DNA from: Flavobacterium covae
Lineage (GTDB): Bacteria > Bacteroidota > Bacteroidia > Flavobacteriales > Flavobacteriaceae
Assembly: GCA_019565575.1 (NCBI GenBank)
Contig: CP067379.1
Span: forward strand, 434,001-498,000
Length of the DNA: 64,000 nucleotides
Direction: 5' to 3'
The notes beneath the pieces are model-generated. The model was given only the letters and a program-made list of their open reading frames with translations. It searched no databases and had not been told where the DNA came from. Position 1 is the first letter of the stretch; every line of letters starts with the position of its first letter. Shown in pieces: positions 1 to 11,215 of the stretch. Both the position numbers and the translations under genes were made by a program.

Positions 1-1747
1 CACATAATCTAACTGTTTTATTTCACCCATTTTTGCAAACTTTAACTTTACTTCATGAAGTTTGTCAAAACCAGTTCCTTTTTAAATTCTCCTAACGCTT
101 CTAACGCAGATTGTGTAAATTGTATTAAACCAACGGCTCTCGAAGATTTTGAACCATCTTTCTTTTCTAACCAAAAATCATTTTTCGTTAATTTATCTAC
201 ATCCTTAATAGGTTTACCCATTATTTGATGTGCTTTAAACGAACCTCCCGTCTCCACATTCATCACCGCCATTAACCCATTAGCCATTTCAATTTTCTTA
301 CTTTCTCCCCATAATTCTGCACAAATTTGAACAACTTTCTTTCTAAAATCACAACTTACTTTATTACCCCATATCAAATCATACTGTTTACAAATACAAT
401 GGGTTTTTGTATTGTTTTTCGGATATTCCACCTTCGTTTTTCCTATAACAGCGGGGCTTTTTCCTTCGGGGATTTCAATGGTGTGGGGTTTGTCTCTTTG
501 AGCGATTCCTTGGGTTTCTGCCCAATCCCATATTTCGTCTATGGTTTCTGAAATGCTTCCAAATACTCCTTTCTCTTCTTTTTTACTCCTTGGTTTGTGC
601 TCTGCCGGAGAACCTTTGGCTTTTTTAATTGCCGTGGGTTGTGATGGTTTTTTATTTTCTGTGGGGGATGGATTTTTTACTTCTACGTTTGAGGTTGTGT
701 GTTTTTTGGTTTTGTAATATTCTACTGTTACATAAAATTCTAGTTCTCGTATGTCTGTCTCGCCTTCCATGGCTTTTTTCATTAATGCTTTGGTTAGCAT
801 AAAGTCTACTTCTGCATCTCCGTATAGGTCTACTTTTGCTTTTTTGGTATCAATGAGTTGGTTGGTTGTATTGTGTCCGCTGCCTTTTGCATCGTCTTCC
901 CATAAGGTAAATAGGACTTCTTTGTTAAACATATTTATGCAATGGGCTTTGGCTCGTAGTTTTTCTGTAAAACTAAAAACGCTGCCTTTGCTATCGTCTA
1001 CGTAGTTTAGGTCTACTTTGCAGATTTTCGGGATTTTACTGGCTTTGGGGGTTATGATTAATCCGCCTCCTTCGGGTTGGTATAAATATCCTTCTAATCG
1101 GTAGGTCTCTCCTACTGAGGATTCGCCAAAGGTAAAACTGCTGTCTCCTTTTTTCTTAATATGGGTGGTGGTAAATCTACCATCGCTTCTTTTTTTGAAT
1201 AGCTCCCAGGTAACCTTTGCTTGTTCTCTTTCGGATATCGGGGTATTAGGGTACCATTCGGATATGTGATAGGTGTATTTTTCGCCTACTGTCGGCGAGG
1301 TTACTCCTGATATTGCGGATATGCCTTTTTCATTATAAATCTGTGTTTTTATTACCAAGCTTCGTTGTTTTTACTGCTGATTTCTTCTTGAAATTCTTCA
1401 AAATTCATAATCGGGTTGTATAAATGTTGTTCTCGTGGATTGGCTTTTTTTACTTGGCTTTTACTGCTTTGACTTTGTTGTCCGTGTTTTAAAATCGTTA
1501 TTTTACCTCCTGTACTGCACTTTAATTCGGATATTTCGGTAACGCATTTTTTGTCTAAAATTTTTACTTTGTCGTAGGTTTTACTCCATTTTCCGGCTGC
1601 TACTTCTGTCTCTAATAAGTCTTCTAAAGGGCAATATAGCTTGTGAAATGCTCGAAGATGGGCTTCGTCTTTTGTAGCAAATTTTTCAGCTAGAGAATTT
1701 AGCGTGTCTCCTTTTTGTACTACGTGTACAGACCGACTGATGTTCAT
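1..1747 (-). CDS. LysM domain protein with lysozyme-like C-terminal region (partial, frameshifted)
   Basis: The N-terminal ~50 residues form a LysM module (VVQKGDTLNSLAEKF), which binds peptidoglycan. A beta-rich middle and a Pro/Lys/Ser-rich linker follow. The C-terminal part carries a cysteine-rich lead (CICKQYDLIWGNKVSC) and a segment like lysozyme or lytic transglycosylase folds (LMAVMNVETGGSF, then AVGLIQFTQSAL), where the Glu of VETGG is the likely catalytic acid. The left window edge removes the C-terminus. Two frame breaks are present. One lies near 85, where one A is missing and the restored frame reads KKGTGFDKLHEVKLKF. The other lies near 1355, where a T seems missing between the LysM part (ending NNEAW) and the next frame (starting with a weak TTG, VIKTQ). 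Alternatively these are two overlapping genes. There is no signal peptide, so export by a contractile or type VI-like apparatus is possible; that is inference. A peptidoglycan-active role is likely. Confidence 0.6.
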
Positions 1748-2286
1748 AAGTTTAAAAATATAAAAACAGAATATAATAACATTTACTTATTTATTTTACT
1801 AACAAATTTATAATAATTACACTAAACTATCATATTATTGTTTTTTTTATTAAATGCAATTTAATTATTATTTTTTATTTACAAATGTGTTTTTTATAAA
1901 TTCATTCAGTCGATATATAACAATTTATAATTTTAAAAAATTATATAAAAACAAAAAGTAATCAATGAGCTTTTATGACAATGGAGTTTATTTTTTTATC
2001 GTTTTAGATGTTTTTTTAGCATATCTTAGAATAAATTTTCCTAAAATCAGAACTTAACTATTTAAACTTTAAAAACACTTTAAAAAACATTTGTATAAAA
2101 TTCATAAGCTATAATTATGGCACAGCTTAATTTTCTGGGTATTAAGCTGTATTAAAGTAATTTTCTATCCGATTTTCAAGCGTTTTATATTCATTTTTAT
2201 CACAAAGTCTAATTGTTATTTCAATTTCTAAAATCGAGGGCATAAAAATCAGTATAGTAGTATAATTTTATGATTTGTAATAATAC
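1748..2286. other. AT-rich intergenic region without a gene
   Basis: About 540 bases lie between the LysM gene and the insertion sequence. They are extremely AT-rich, with no convincing ORF in six frames, no tRNA-like structure and no clear tandem repeat. The region probably holds the promoter of the leftward LysM gene, but I cannot place a confident TAnnTTTG box. Confidence 0.5.
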
Positions 2287-2292
2287 AAAAGA

Positions 2293-2325
2293 GGCTGTCC
2301 AAAAAGTTTAGGACAGCCTTTTTAT
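2293..2325 (+). terminator. Hairpin terminator in the left end of the IS
   Basis: GGCTGTCC (2293-2300) pairs perfectly with GGACAGCC (2311-2318) around a 10-nt loop, followed by TTTTTATT. On the plus strand this looks like an intrinsic terminator lying before the transposase start, so it could shield the transposase from read-through. The same stem terminates the tRNA operon near 35059. Confidence 0.65.
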
Positions 2326-2374
2326 TGCTGTTTTACTCTAAAACATGTATTTTAGAGGTGACAAAAAACAAGCA

Positions 2375-4034
2375 ATGGCTAAAGTAACATTTAAAAACCA
2401 GACAGGCAATTCTCCAGAACTTTTTCCAATCAATATTTTTGATAAAATTGATGATAACCACCCTGTTCGACTGGTCGATTCTATAGTTGACAGACTTGAT
2501 ATTAGCGACATAGTTAAGCTTTATCGCGGTGGTGGATGCTCTGCTTACCATCCTAGAATGCTAATCAAAGTATTGTTTTATAGCTATTTGTCAAATATCT
2601 ATTCTTGCCGAAAAATAGCCAAAGCACTTAATGAGAACATTCATTTTATGTTTATCTCAGGCAATTCCACTCCTGGGTTTAGAACCATTAACGAGTTTAG
2701 AGGCAAAATTTTGAAAGATAAAATCAAAGTTTTATTCGCAGAAGTAGTAAAAATATTGGTCGACCTAGGTTATATAAGCCTTGATGTTCAATATATTGAT
2801 GGTACTAAAATTGAAGCAAAATCCAACAAATACACCTTTGTTTGGCGTGGTTCGGTTGAAAAATACAAAGAGAAATTAGAAGTAAAAATCAACACTATTT
2901 TATCTGATATAGAAAACAGTATACAATCAGAAAACCAAGAACTTAACCAAGAAGCATTGCCAAAAAAATCAATTCAGATGAATTAAAAGAAAAGCTATCA
3001 GAATTGAATAAAAAGTTAAAAGAACCGACTAAGAAACAGGTAAAAGAACTACAGAAATTACAGGAAGAACACCTTCCAAGATTAGAGAAATACGAAAAGG
3101 ATTTAGAAATACTTGGAAATAGAAACTCTTATAGTAAGACAGACCCTGACGCTACTTTTATGAGAATGAAGGAAGATCATAGGAGAAATGGGCAACTCAA
3201 ACCAGCTTACAACCCTCAAATATCAACTGAAAATCAATTTATTACACACGTTTCTATACATCAAACGACCAACGATACCAACACATTAGAGTCACACTTA
3301 AACAGTTTTGAAGAAAACTATAATAGACAAAGTAAAGAAGTTGTCGCCGATGCTGGATATGGCAGTGAAGAAAATTACCAAATGCTTAAAAACAAGCAAA
3401 TTGAGCCCTTTGTAAAGTACAATTATTTTCATGCAGAGCAGAAAAAGAAACTTAAAGAGAATCCTTTTTAGTGCAAAATTTATTTTACAATCAACAATAC
3501 GATTTCTATATCTGTCCTATGGGGCAAAAAATGGAAAACATAGGAATAGGTAAGCGAATCTCTAGCAATGGATATGAATCAGAAGTGACTTATTATCAGG
3601 CTAAACGATGCGAAGGATGCCCATTGAGAAGTTTATGCCACAAAGCAAAAGGGAATCGAAAAATAGAAGTCAATCACCGTCTAAATTGCCTAAAAAACGA
3701 AGCTAAAGAATTACTAAACTCAAAAAAAGGACACAAACACAGAAGTAAAAGACCTGTTGAAGTAGAGGCAGTATTCGGACAACTAAAAAACAACAATAAA
3801 TTTAATCGGTTTACATTTTTTGGGTTAGAAATGGTAGAAATGGAGTTTCTACTAATGGCGCTTGGTCATAATTTCAGAAAAATGGTGGCTACAACTACAG
3901 ATTCAATGAAAAAAGCTTTTAAAACAACTCGTTCTTGCTCAACATACAACTATATGACTCGATTTTGCCTTCTAATTGTTTTTGAAAAATTAAATTTTAC
4001 TAGCAATCACCAATATCGTGAATTTGCGGCATAA
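2375..4034 (+). CDS. IS1182-family transposase (two frame breaks)
   Basis: This is the DDE transposase of the flanking element. The start [11 protein letters not shown] is preferred over an upstream in-frame ATG at 2345. The N-terminal part matches the DUF772-like domain of IS1182 transposases ([12 protein letters not shown], then [15 protein letters not shown] and a [11 protein letters not shown] segment). The middle has [14 protein letters not shown] and the second acidic motif [12 protein letters not shown]. The C-terminus has a Cys cluster ([10 protein letters not shown]) and [13 protein letters not shown], the last acidic motif. The frame breaks near 2970 (A7 where A8 restores [12 protein letters not shown]) and near 3467 (T5 where T6 restores NPFLVQNLF). 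Restored length is about 553 residues, normal for the family. As the same error type hits housekeeping genes around it, the copy may really be intact. Confidence 0.85.
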
Positions 4035-4087
4035 AAAAAGCTGCCCTTTTAGGACAGCCTCTTTTATGTATAATAGTTTTAAGACTA

Positions 4088-6178
4088 TTAGTTAAATTGT
4101 GCTCTATTATCTTCAATTTTAGCATCACGTTTTAACAAGTAAATTAATCTACTTGCTGAAGCCCCTTTAGATTGACTTCCTAAACGTGCTATAACTTCTT
4201 TAAAATCTTTAGATGGTGCTGCCTTTTTAGCTGCTTTTACTTTTATTTTAAAAACACCTGAATTACCTGTAATCAATGGCGATACTACACCTGTTTTTAA
4301 TGAAAATGCTGCTCCTACTACTTTAGGTTCAGGTCCTACTGATTCAATAAAAGATCCTGCTGCTGATACGTCTTTTGCTTCTTTTACTGGCGAGCCTGTT
4401 GCTTTAGCGACAGCTTCTAAAGTAGCACCTTTCATTTTTTCTTCAATTAATTTGGCTTTTTTCTCATTTCTTAATTTATATCCAAAAGCATTTTTTGCTT
4501 CTTCAATAGACATTAACCCTGAGTCATTAATTGATTTTATTTTTGCAATAACATGTGCATTTGGTGTTTGAAAACGTTTAACATCATCTTTATCTGCTGT
4601 AAATGCCCAACGTACAATCTCTCTCTGTGGTCCTACTCCTGGAATGTTTTCATCCAAAGCAAATACTCTTGCTGCTGGTGCTACTGTTAATTTTTCTGCT
4701 TTTACTGCTGTATCAAATCCTTTTTCATTTGCTAATATTTCAAATTTAGATGCTTTTGTAAACGCTTCATCACTTGTAGCTTCCAGAAGGCAGAATTTTT
4801 TGAGCTATGGTTGCTAAACGGATTCCATCTTGTTTATCTGTTACTTGAATTATGTGGTATCCAAATTCAGTTTCTACTAACCCTATTTTGCCTACAGGAT
4901 TTCCAAACACAAAATTTTCAAAGTTTTTAGTCATTTGTCCCTTAGAGAAATACCCTAAGTCTCCTCCTTGTTGTTTAGAGTTATCATCTGAATTAGTCAT
5001 TGCTAACATAGGAAAAGAACTTGGATTAGCTTGTACTTGTGCTAATAAAGCTGTTGCCTTTGCTTTTGCTTCTTCTTTTGTTCTATTTGCTTGAGGACCA
5101 GCTGATCCTTTAAATGATAATAATATATGACTAGCCTTGGCATTAATTCCTGCTTTCTTACCCATTGACTTAGAAATACAATAATACTGACCAAAAATAT
5201 AAGGTCCGTAAGTTGCACCAGAAGCTATATTAAATAGGGCTTCTGCATGATCTACTGGTAAATCTTTTTGGCAATGTAAGTAGAGTCATATTTAATATCT
5301 GAATTGGCATTTACAAACTCAATTACGTTTGATGTATTACGGAATCCAGCTAGCGTGTCATTTTTACCAGTCTTCGCGTTATATACAACAGATGCGTTCA
5401 TTAAAGCGTTTACCTTGTCTTTAACTGCTTTTTCATCAGCTACTGATGGTTTATCTTCTATTACAACATATTCTAATTCACGAGAAGATTCTGCTTGGTA
5501 CTTTTTCTCGTTTTTCTTCATATAAGAAACAATTTCATCATCCGTCAATTCAACTTTCTTATCTTCTATTGTTGAATAAGGAACAGAAACTAAATCAAAA
5601 GTAACTTTATTATTTTCTAATTCATAATTAAATTTACCTTCTGCTTGTGTAGTATAATAAGCTCCTTTGATCATTGAATTATACATTTGCTCTTTTGCAA
5701 ATTGAGCTACTGATTTTTCATAATTCAACCACTGATTCCATGATTCAGGTTGTTTTTTCATGGAGTTTAAGAACTCATTAAATTTTGCTTTATCAAATTT
5801 ACCAGCTGCATTCAAAAACTGTGGGTTTTGTGAAAATTGAGGATCTTCTTTAATTACATTAATTAATTGATCGTCACCAATTCTTAAACCTGTTTTTTCA
5901 AACTGATCTTCTAATAAAACTCTTCTAATTTCTTGTTCCCAAATACTATTACCCGCTTGTGTAAAAGAAACTCCTTGCTGACTTTTTTGTAAAGCATCAA
6001 CTTTATTTCTAAAATCCTCAAAAGTAATATCTACACCATTAATAGTACCTGCATTTCTTGAATTGAACATAGAAGTCCCATTTTCAATTAAGGCACCTAT
6101 TACGAATGCAAATAATGACAAACCTACAATACCGGCTACCAATAGAGAACGCTGTCTAATTTTTGATAAAACTGCCAT
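4088..6178 (-). CDS. ppiD: PpiD/SurA-like periplasmic peptidyl-prolyl isomerase (frameshifted)
   Basis: This is a membrane-anchored foldase that helps outer-membrane and periplasmic proteins fold. Residues ~13-35 form one transmembrane helix (SLLVAGIVGLSLFAFVIGAL), giving an inner-membrane anchor with the rest in the periplasm. A SurA-N-like helical region follows. Then comes a parvulin domain (KASHILLSFKG, QQGGDLGYFSKGQM, TEFGYHIIQVTDKQ) and a second, degenerate parvulin-like region near the C-terminus. The restored length is about 697 residues, as usual for flavobacterial PpiD. The frame breaks near 5262 (A5 where A6 restores AKKDLPVDHAEALFN) and near 4783. At 4783 GTAGCTTCAGAAGG has gained a C; without it the frame reads LPSEATSDEAFTK. 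It is followed leftward by a weak hairpin and the IS element. Confidence 0.88.
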
Positions 6179-6276
6179 TTTATATCTTAATTTTTTAATT
6201 CAGTTGGCGAAAATACAACTATCTATGAAATAATAAAATAAGTTCGCTTTTATTTTAGGTTAAAGTTTATTTTTTT

Positions 6277-6467
6277 CTAGTTATTATCTCTATTCTCAAA
6301 TTTCTTAGCAAAATTTCTTCTAAAGAAAAACATTGCAATAGCACCTAGTCCTAAAAAAGGGTTAGATAAGACATATCATTACCTGAATTTATTTTTGTAA
6401 AAGCATCATATAATAAGAAAGCTGCTGCTACTAAATAGGCGTATTGGGTGTATTTCATATATTTCAT
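6277..6467 (-). CDS. Small conserved membrane protein (frameshifted)
   Basis: This short gene lies between lptC and ppiD. It starts MKYMKYTQYAYLVAAAFLLY, a first hydrophobic helix. After a short loop (KINSGNDMS) a second helix reads LGLGAIAMFFFRRNF, then a basic tail KKFENRDNN. A run of six T in the coding strand near 6357 stops the frame; seven restores a protein of about 63 residues. Two helices with a short linker suggest a hairpin membrane protein. I recognise no named family, and the function is unknown. Confidence 0.6.
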
Positions 6468-6567
6468 AAGTTCTATATTTATTTTATGATACAAAAATTG
6501 ATTTTGTCTTTACTATTATTATTTCAGTATATTTTTTTATACTATCTATTTTTTACTTTTTTTTGAA

Positions 6568-7120
6568 CTATAAGCTATAGGTTCCTTGTATATTTTGTGT
6601 ATCTAAGAAACTAAAATCTTTACTAAAATCAATACCTACTCCATTAATTGCACTTCCATTATTAGTAAATTTAAATGGTTTTTGGGTAAAAAACCATTCA
6701 TTTTTTTGATCATAGTACAATTGTTCTGTTTCTAAACGTTTCCCATCATGAGTTGTAATAATTACATTCTTATTTAATTCTATCAGATCTGTTTTACTAT
6801 AGATTATAGCATATTTAGAAGTCACTAAACTCTTGTTTCCTTTCTCATCATAAACTTCTAAATTCAATCCATCAGGAAATTCATTAAATGGAAATTCGGC
6901 TGTAGTATAGTCTACCATTTTTGGTGAGATTAAAACAGCTTTAATCTTGCCTGAATCAGTATATTTTAAATTAAATTTTTCAATTTCTCCTATAGGATTA
7001 ATTGATGTAACGCCTATTTTACGAACTTCTTTAATACTATTCTCGCAAGACATAAAAAAAGTGAAGCCATTAAAAATAGCGACACTTTAAGCTTTCTTTT
7101 TTTGGCAAAAGATTAATCAT
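6568..7120 (-). CDS. lptC: LPS export protein LptC (lipoprotein, frameshifted at its signal peptide)
   Basis: LptC receives lipopolysaccharide from LptB2FG in the inner membrane and hands it to the periplasmic LptA bridge. The long clean frame starts SCENSIKEVRKIG, with a beta-jellyroll pattern across ~155 residues (IEKFNLKYTDSGKIKAVLIS, then LETEQLYYDQKNEWFFT), typical of LptC. The true start is probably the ATG at 7120 (MINLLPKK), which overlaps the stop of the upstream outer-membrane gene by 8 bp, implying translational coupling. Two one-base losses in A and T runs (near 7101 and 7055) break the signal peptide; restoring them gives a lipobox ending FFMSC with the Cys as lipid anchor. In many flavobacteria LptC is likewise predicted as a lipoprotein. 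Confidence 0.85.
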
Positions 7121-8337
7121 ATTTACGTTTTACAAACCATCTATCATTAAACGAAAATCCTATAGAAAAATTCATATAATTTTCCTTAATAAGATTGGAT
7201 GTTGTTGTTCCTTTTTGCCCATATTCAAATCCTATATTAACATTAGAGAAAGTACCTCCTAATGGCAAGCCTACACCTAAAGTTATAGCTTTATCTTTTA
7301 TAGATTCTCCTTGAGCTAAAATACCTATATTTTCATAACGGAGCCCTCCTCTATACACTACTCTATTTAAATACCCAGAAAAAGCGTTGTATTTAGGTAT
7401 ATAATATCCTCCTAATGCTATTTTAGCTTTTCCTTCTCCTTCAAGTGCTTTATTATTATCTAATTCTATATCACCTTTTGTGGCAAACGAGGATTCAAAG
7501 CCAATAGCCCATTTTTTTGTCTATCCCAAAAGTTGATCCGAATGTAAACTGATTACGATTATTTCTAAATGAACTTTTTTGCTCTGTACCAAAATTAATT
7601 TCAGCTCCCGTGACTGTATAGATCAATCCTTTATTTTTTAGATCTTCAACTTTTAATCCTAAAGGCAAATCAACAGTTCCTGGAAGTAACAAAATCATAT
7701 TTTGCTATTTTTGTTTTATAATACCCTCCTAATCTAATATTTCCTCCTCTAACTTCATACTTTGAGCGTTCAAACGTAGCGTTAGCATCAGTATCATAGA
7801 TAGATATAATATTTTTTTGAATTATCCCAAAATCGTAATCAAATTCCACTCCTAAACCAAGTTTAGATGTTACTTTGTATCCTATTGAAAGATAAGCTCT
7901 ATTCATTCCGCCTAATCCTTCTGAATTACGAGTATTTAGTCCTTCTTTAGAATTAATTTTATATCCTACATAAGAATTAGCATACAATCCTACTCCAACA
8001 CCTAATTTATTGGTTAAAGGAAAAGCCGCTGTGAGATAATCAAAAGTAACGCGCTGTGCTTTTTCTTCGAGCAAAGTATTTTTAAATTTCATTGATGAAA
8101 AAGCCCCCCCATAGATAAAGTGGTTAGTTTTATATTGGATAAACTTGCAGGGTTTTGAAAATTCACATGAATACTATCCATCATCACTCCCATTCCTGCC
8201 ATTGAGCGATTTTCGACTGAGTTAGCAAATTTAGTCTCACCAAGACCATAAGATGAATAAAATGAGGCTGAACCTGTTTGAGCAGTATTCTGTAAAGTAA
8301 AAAGAACAAAAGTTCCTAAAATTATTTTTCTAAACAT
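7113..8337 (-). CDS. Outer-membrane beta-barrel protein (frameshifted)
   Basis: A signal peptide (MFRKIILGTFVLFTLQNTAQ) leads into a Gly/aromatic-rich, alternating pattern typical of outer-membrane barrels. It begins SASFYSSYGLGETKFAN and has a FadL-like NFQNPASLSN segment. Restored length is about 408 residues, ending in alternating strands (NFSIGFSFNDRWF). Three one-base errors split it: near 8107 (G7 for G8), near 7705 (A4 for A5) and near 7518 (A7 for A6). Its start overlaps the end of coaX by 16 bp and its end overlaps lptC by 8 bp, so the three form one tightly packed operon. The FadL-like features make a hydrophobic-substrate channel possible, but the role is not established. Confidence 0.78.
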
Positions 8338-9061
8338 TGTATTTGGTATTGGTATATACGATTCAAACTTTCTAATAAAAAATTTGGATTCGCAAATATG
8401 GTATTTTTTAATCGTTTAGCCAAAAAATTAGCATCTCCACCCGTTAAAATTATGATAATTTTTTCTTTATCTCTTATCATCTCATCAATATAGCCATCTA
8501 TTTCAAAACATAATCCATTAACAACTCCTGAGTGCATAGATTGAGCGGTTGAATTTCCTATTAGTCTTTCAGGTTCTTCTAAATCTAATAATGGTAACTT
8601 GGAGGTGTAATCATACATGGAGGTGTAACGAAGTTTTAAACCAGGAGAAATTGCTCCTCCATGATATTTATTTTCTTTATCTACAAAATCGTATGTAACA
8701 CAAGTTCCTACATCTATAATTAACCTATTTTTAGATGGAAATTGCAAAACAGCACCTGCTGCCAAAACCATACGATCAATCCCTAACGTACTAGGTGTTG
8801 CATATTGATTAATAAAAGGAAACTTACTTTCTCTTGAAATCTGTATTACTTTCCATCTTTTTTGAAGCCATTCAATCTGTTCTTTTTTAGTTTTCCAACC
8901 GAAGAGAGGATCAAATTCTGACATAACGGATATTTTTTATTTTTTTTTTCCATTTCACACAAGAAATTTTCGAGTAAAAAAGATTCTGACTCTAAAAACA
9001 TATCTTTCTCAAAAACAGCTACTTTAACTCTTGTATTACCAACATCAACTGTTAAAACCAT
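8322..9061 (-). CDS. coaX: Type III pantothenate kinase (frameshifted)
   Basis: CoaX phosphorylates pantothenate in the first step of coenzyme A synthesis. The N-terminus has the actin-fold phosphate motif DVGNTRVK. The middle has TLGIDRMVLAAGAV, the GxDR substrate motif, then IIDVGTCVTYDFVD, the second phosphate motif. HGGAISPGLKLR and ILTGGDANFL follow, as expected for the family. Restored length is about 247 residues. One A is missing from a run near 8890; adding it joins SSVGKLKK to EQIEWLQKRWK. It is the first gene of the coaX-OMP-lptC string. Confidence 0.92.
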
Positions 9062-9114
9062 GGTATCTTTTTAATTATTCACAAAGATATAAATAGATTT
9101 TTTTAAAAAATGTT

Positions 9115-9144
9115 TTGCAGAAATGAAAAAAGCTACTATATTTG
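9115..9144 (+). promoter_or_regulatory. Bacteroidota-type promoter of the tRNA-Phe genes
   Basis: A -33 box TTG (9115-9117) is followed after exactly 19 nt by the -7 box TATATTTG (9137-9144). This matches the TTG-N19-TAnnTTTG consensus of the Bacteroidota primary sigma factor. It lies 36 bases before the first tRNA. Confidence 0.8.
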
Positions 9145-9180
9145 CATCCGCATTCGAGAAGCAATAACGCTTTAAGAAAT

Positions 9181-9253
<73 letters not shown>

Positions 9254-9289
9254 CAAATCAGAAGATGATTGACGTTCAAAAAGATTATT

Positions 9290-9362
<73 letters not shown>

Positions 9363-9366
9363 CTTT

Positions 9367-9393
9367 AAAACCACTAATGTTAGTGGTTTTTTA
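9367..9393 (+). terminator. Intrinsic terminator of the tRNA-Phe operon
   Basis: AAAACCACTAA pairs with TTAGTGGTTTT around a very short loop, followed by further T residues. It begins 5 bases after the second tRNA. Confidence 0.8.
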
Positions 9394-9400
9394 TACAATG

Positions 9401-9424
9401 AAGCCAGCAAATGCTGGCTTTATT
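9401..9424 (-). terminator. Hairpin between convergent tRNA and DUF885 genes
   Basis: AGCCAGCA pairs with TGCTGGCT with the loop AA, flanked by A and T runs. It lies just beyond the stop of the leftward DUF885 gene, so it may end that transcript and back up the tRNA terminator. Confidence 0.6.
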
Positions 9425-9426
9425 GT

Positions 9427-11171
9427 TTATTGTTCAATCCATTTTTGAATTTTAGCTTCTAATAGATCTAACGGCAAAACTCCTGATTCTAGAATTTTTT
9501 GATGAAAAACTTTAATTTCAAATTTATTTTTTAATTTATCTTCTGCTTTTTTCCTTAATTCTAAAATTTTTAATTGTCCCACTTTATAAGATAGTGCTTG
9601 TCCAGGAACTGCCATATAACGTTCTATTTCAGAAATAATACTTGCTTTACTTTCTGCTTCGTTTTCTAATGAGTATTGAATAGCTTGTTCACGAGTCCAT
9701 CCTTTATAATGTAATCCTGTATCTACAACTAAGCGAATAGCGCGATGTATTTCATTTCCTAACATGCCAAAATATTGATACGGATCTTGATATAATCCCA
9801 AATCTCGACCTAAACTTTCAGCGTATAAAGCCCATCCTTCTCCATAAGCTCCAAACCAATTAAAACGTCTAAATTCAGGAAGTTTTGTATTTTCTTGTTG
9901 TAAAGCTACTTGAAAATGATGGCCTGGTATTGCTTCGTGCAAGAATAAATCTTCATCTCCATAATAATTATATTTCATTACATCAGGAATGGGTACATAA
10001 AAAACCCCTGGACGCGAGCCATCTATGGCTCCTTGTACATATTCCGCACTAGCTGTTTTTTCTCTAAAGGCCTCTACTCTTCTAACTTCAAAAGGTGTTT
10101 TAGGTTGTAATGAAAATAATTTATTTATGTTTGGTTTTATTTTTTTATGAATTGCTTTAAAATTCATAATTACTTGCTCTGGCCTTACAAACGGCATTAA
10201 TTCTTTTTTGTTTCGTACATAATCAAAAAAGGCGAGCATATTTCCTTTAAAACCTACTTGCTTTTTTATTTTTTCCATTTCTTTTTTATCCTTGCTACTT
10301 CTGACAAACCTAGTTGATGTATTATTTCTGGTGATTTATTTGTTGTTGTCCACATTTTAGTGTATACTCTGTATAGTTTATCGCCATTAGGCAAACTTCC
10401 TATTCCACTACTATTTCTTGACGCAGGCAGATATTCATTACGTAAAAAATGAACCATTTTTCTATACTGTGGAATTAATTTATTTTGAACCGATGAACTA
10501 AAATCTTTCTGTAATTGTTTTTTTACATTTATAGACAAATCATCTGGCATTTTTGCACAGAGGAGTAAAAGATATTATCTTGTACCTTATTAGTAATTTG
10601 TTCTTCAAATTGGGGAATAACTTTAAGTGTTAATGCCTTAGGCAATACCGTTTTTTCTTTTATTCCTTTTCGCATATATACAATGGCCGAGTCAATCCAA
10701 ATACTATAATGATCTATCCGTCTTAAGAAATTTCTATAATCTTTTTCATTTTTAAAAGGCTGGGCGGCTGTTCCGCTTGCAAATTGAGTCATTGTTAGGT
10801 GGGTTCCAAAAAACTGATGCAAAGGCATTAGGTTTGCAGGGGTTTTCAGTAGCTCGTTCAAAATGCCTATTTCCCATTTTATAATATCATAACTAAGTTG
10901 ATCTTCTTCTTCTAATGATTCGTAACGAATTAATTTTAATTCTTTTTTATATTTATTTACAAAATCAGTTTGTTTTTTACGGTAAGAATCTGTCATTTCA
11001 AAAACAAATTGATCATTATATTGTTTTTGTCCATTTAATGTAGCATTCAAAGGTTCTAACTCATTTTTATCTTGAAAATAAGTTTCTACTAGTTTATTAA
11101 AATTCTTTTCGTCATTTGATTTACAACTAAAAAGGAAAAACAAGCATCCTAAAAAAGAATATTTTTTTCAT
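9427..11171 (-). CDS. DUF885 family lipoprotein, predicted metallopeptidase (frameshifted)
   Basis: This is a secreted lipoprotein with a DUF885 domain. The start MKKIFF is followed by a hydrophobic stretch ending FLFSC, a lipobox with Cys as anchor. The signature HEAIPGHHFQ resembles the zinc-binding HExxxH-type motif that makes this family a predicted peptidase; EGWALYAESLG follows as usual. Restored length is about 581 residues, normal for the family. Three one-base errors in homopolymers break it: near 11145 (extra T in the signal peptide), near 10553 (A5 for A6, restoring QKMPDDLSIN) and near 10286 (A6 for A7, restoring IKKEMEKIKKQVGF). The substrate is unknown. Confidence 0.85.
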
Positions 11172-11215
11172 TAAATTGATTTTTAAGTTATTGTGAATAT
11201 AATAAAAAAGAGGAA

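Larger units (their letters stand above)
2287..4065 (+). mobile_element. IS1182-like insertion sequence
   Basis: The element is bounded by 14-bp inverted ends: AAAAGAGGCTGTCC at 2287-2300 and its complement at 4052-4065. Similarity continues inward (AAAAG on both sides after one mismatch). One transposase gene fills the interior. No direct target duplication is obvious; the outer flanks are AATAC on the left and ATGTA on the right. It sits about 20 bp beyond the stop codon of the leftward ppiD gene, so it interrupts no visible gene. Its ends recur in intergenic hairpin repeats elsewhere in the window. Confidence 0.85.

Noticed and set aside
2345..4034. Transposase decay as evidence that the IS is dead
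   Set aside because: The same one-base errors hit essential genes around it, so the two breaks do not prove inactivation.
2276..4076. A target-site duplication flanking the IS
   Set aside because: The flanks (AATAC left, ATGTA right) are not direct repeats at any convincing length.
4088..6178. Programmed frameshifting as the explanation of split genes
   Set aside because: The breaks occur in dozens of unrelated genes, in both directions and in no common slippery heptamer with a downstream structure.
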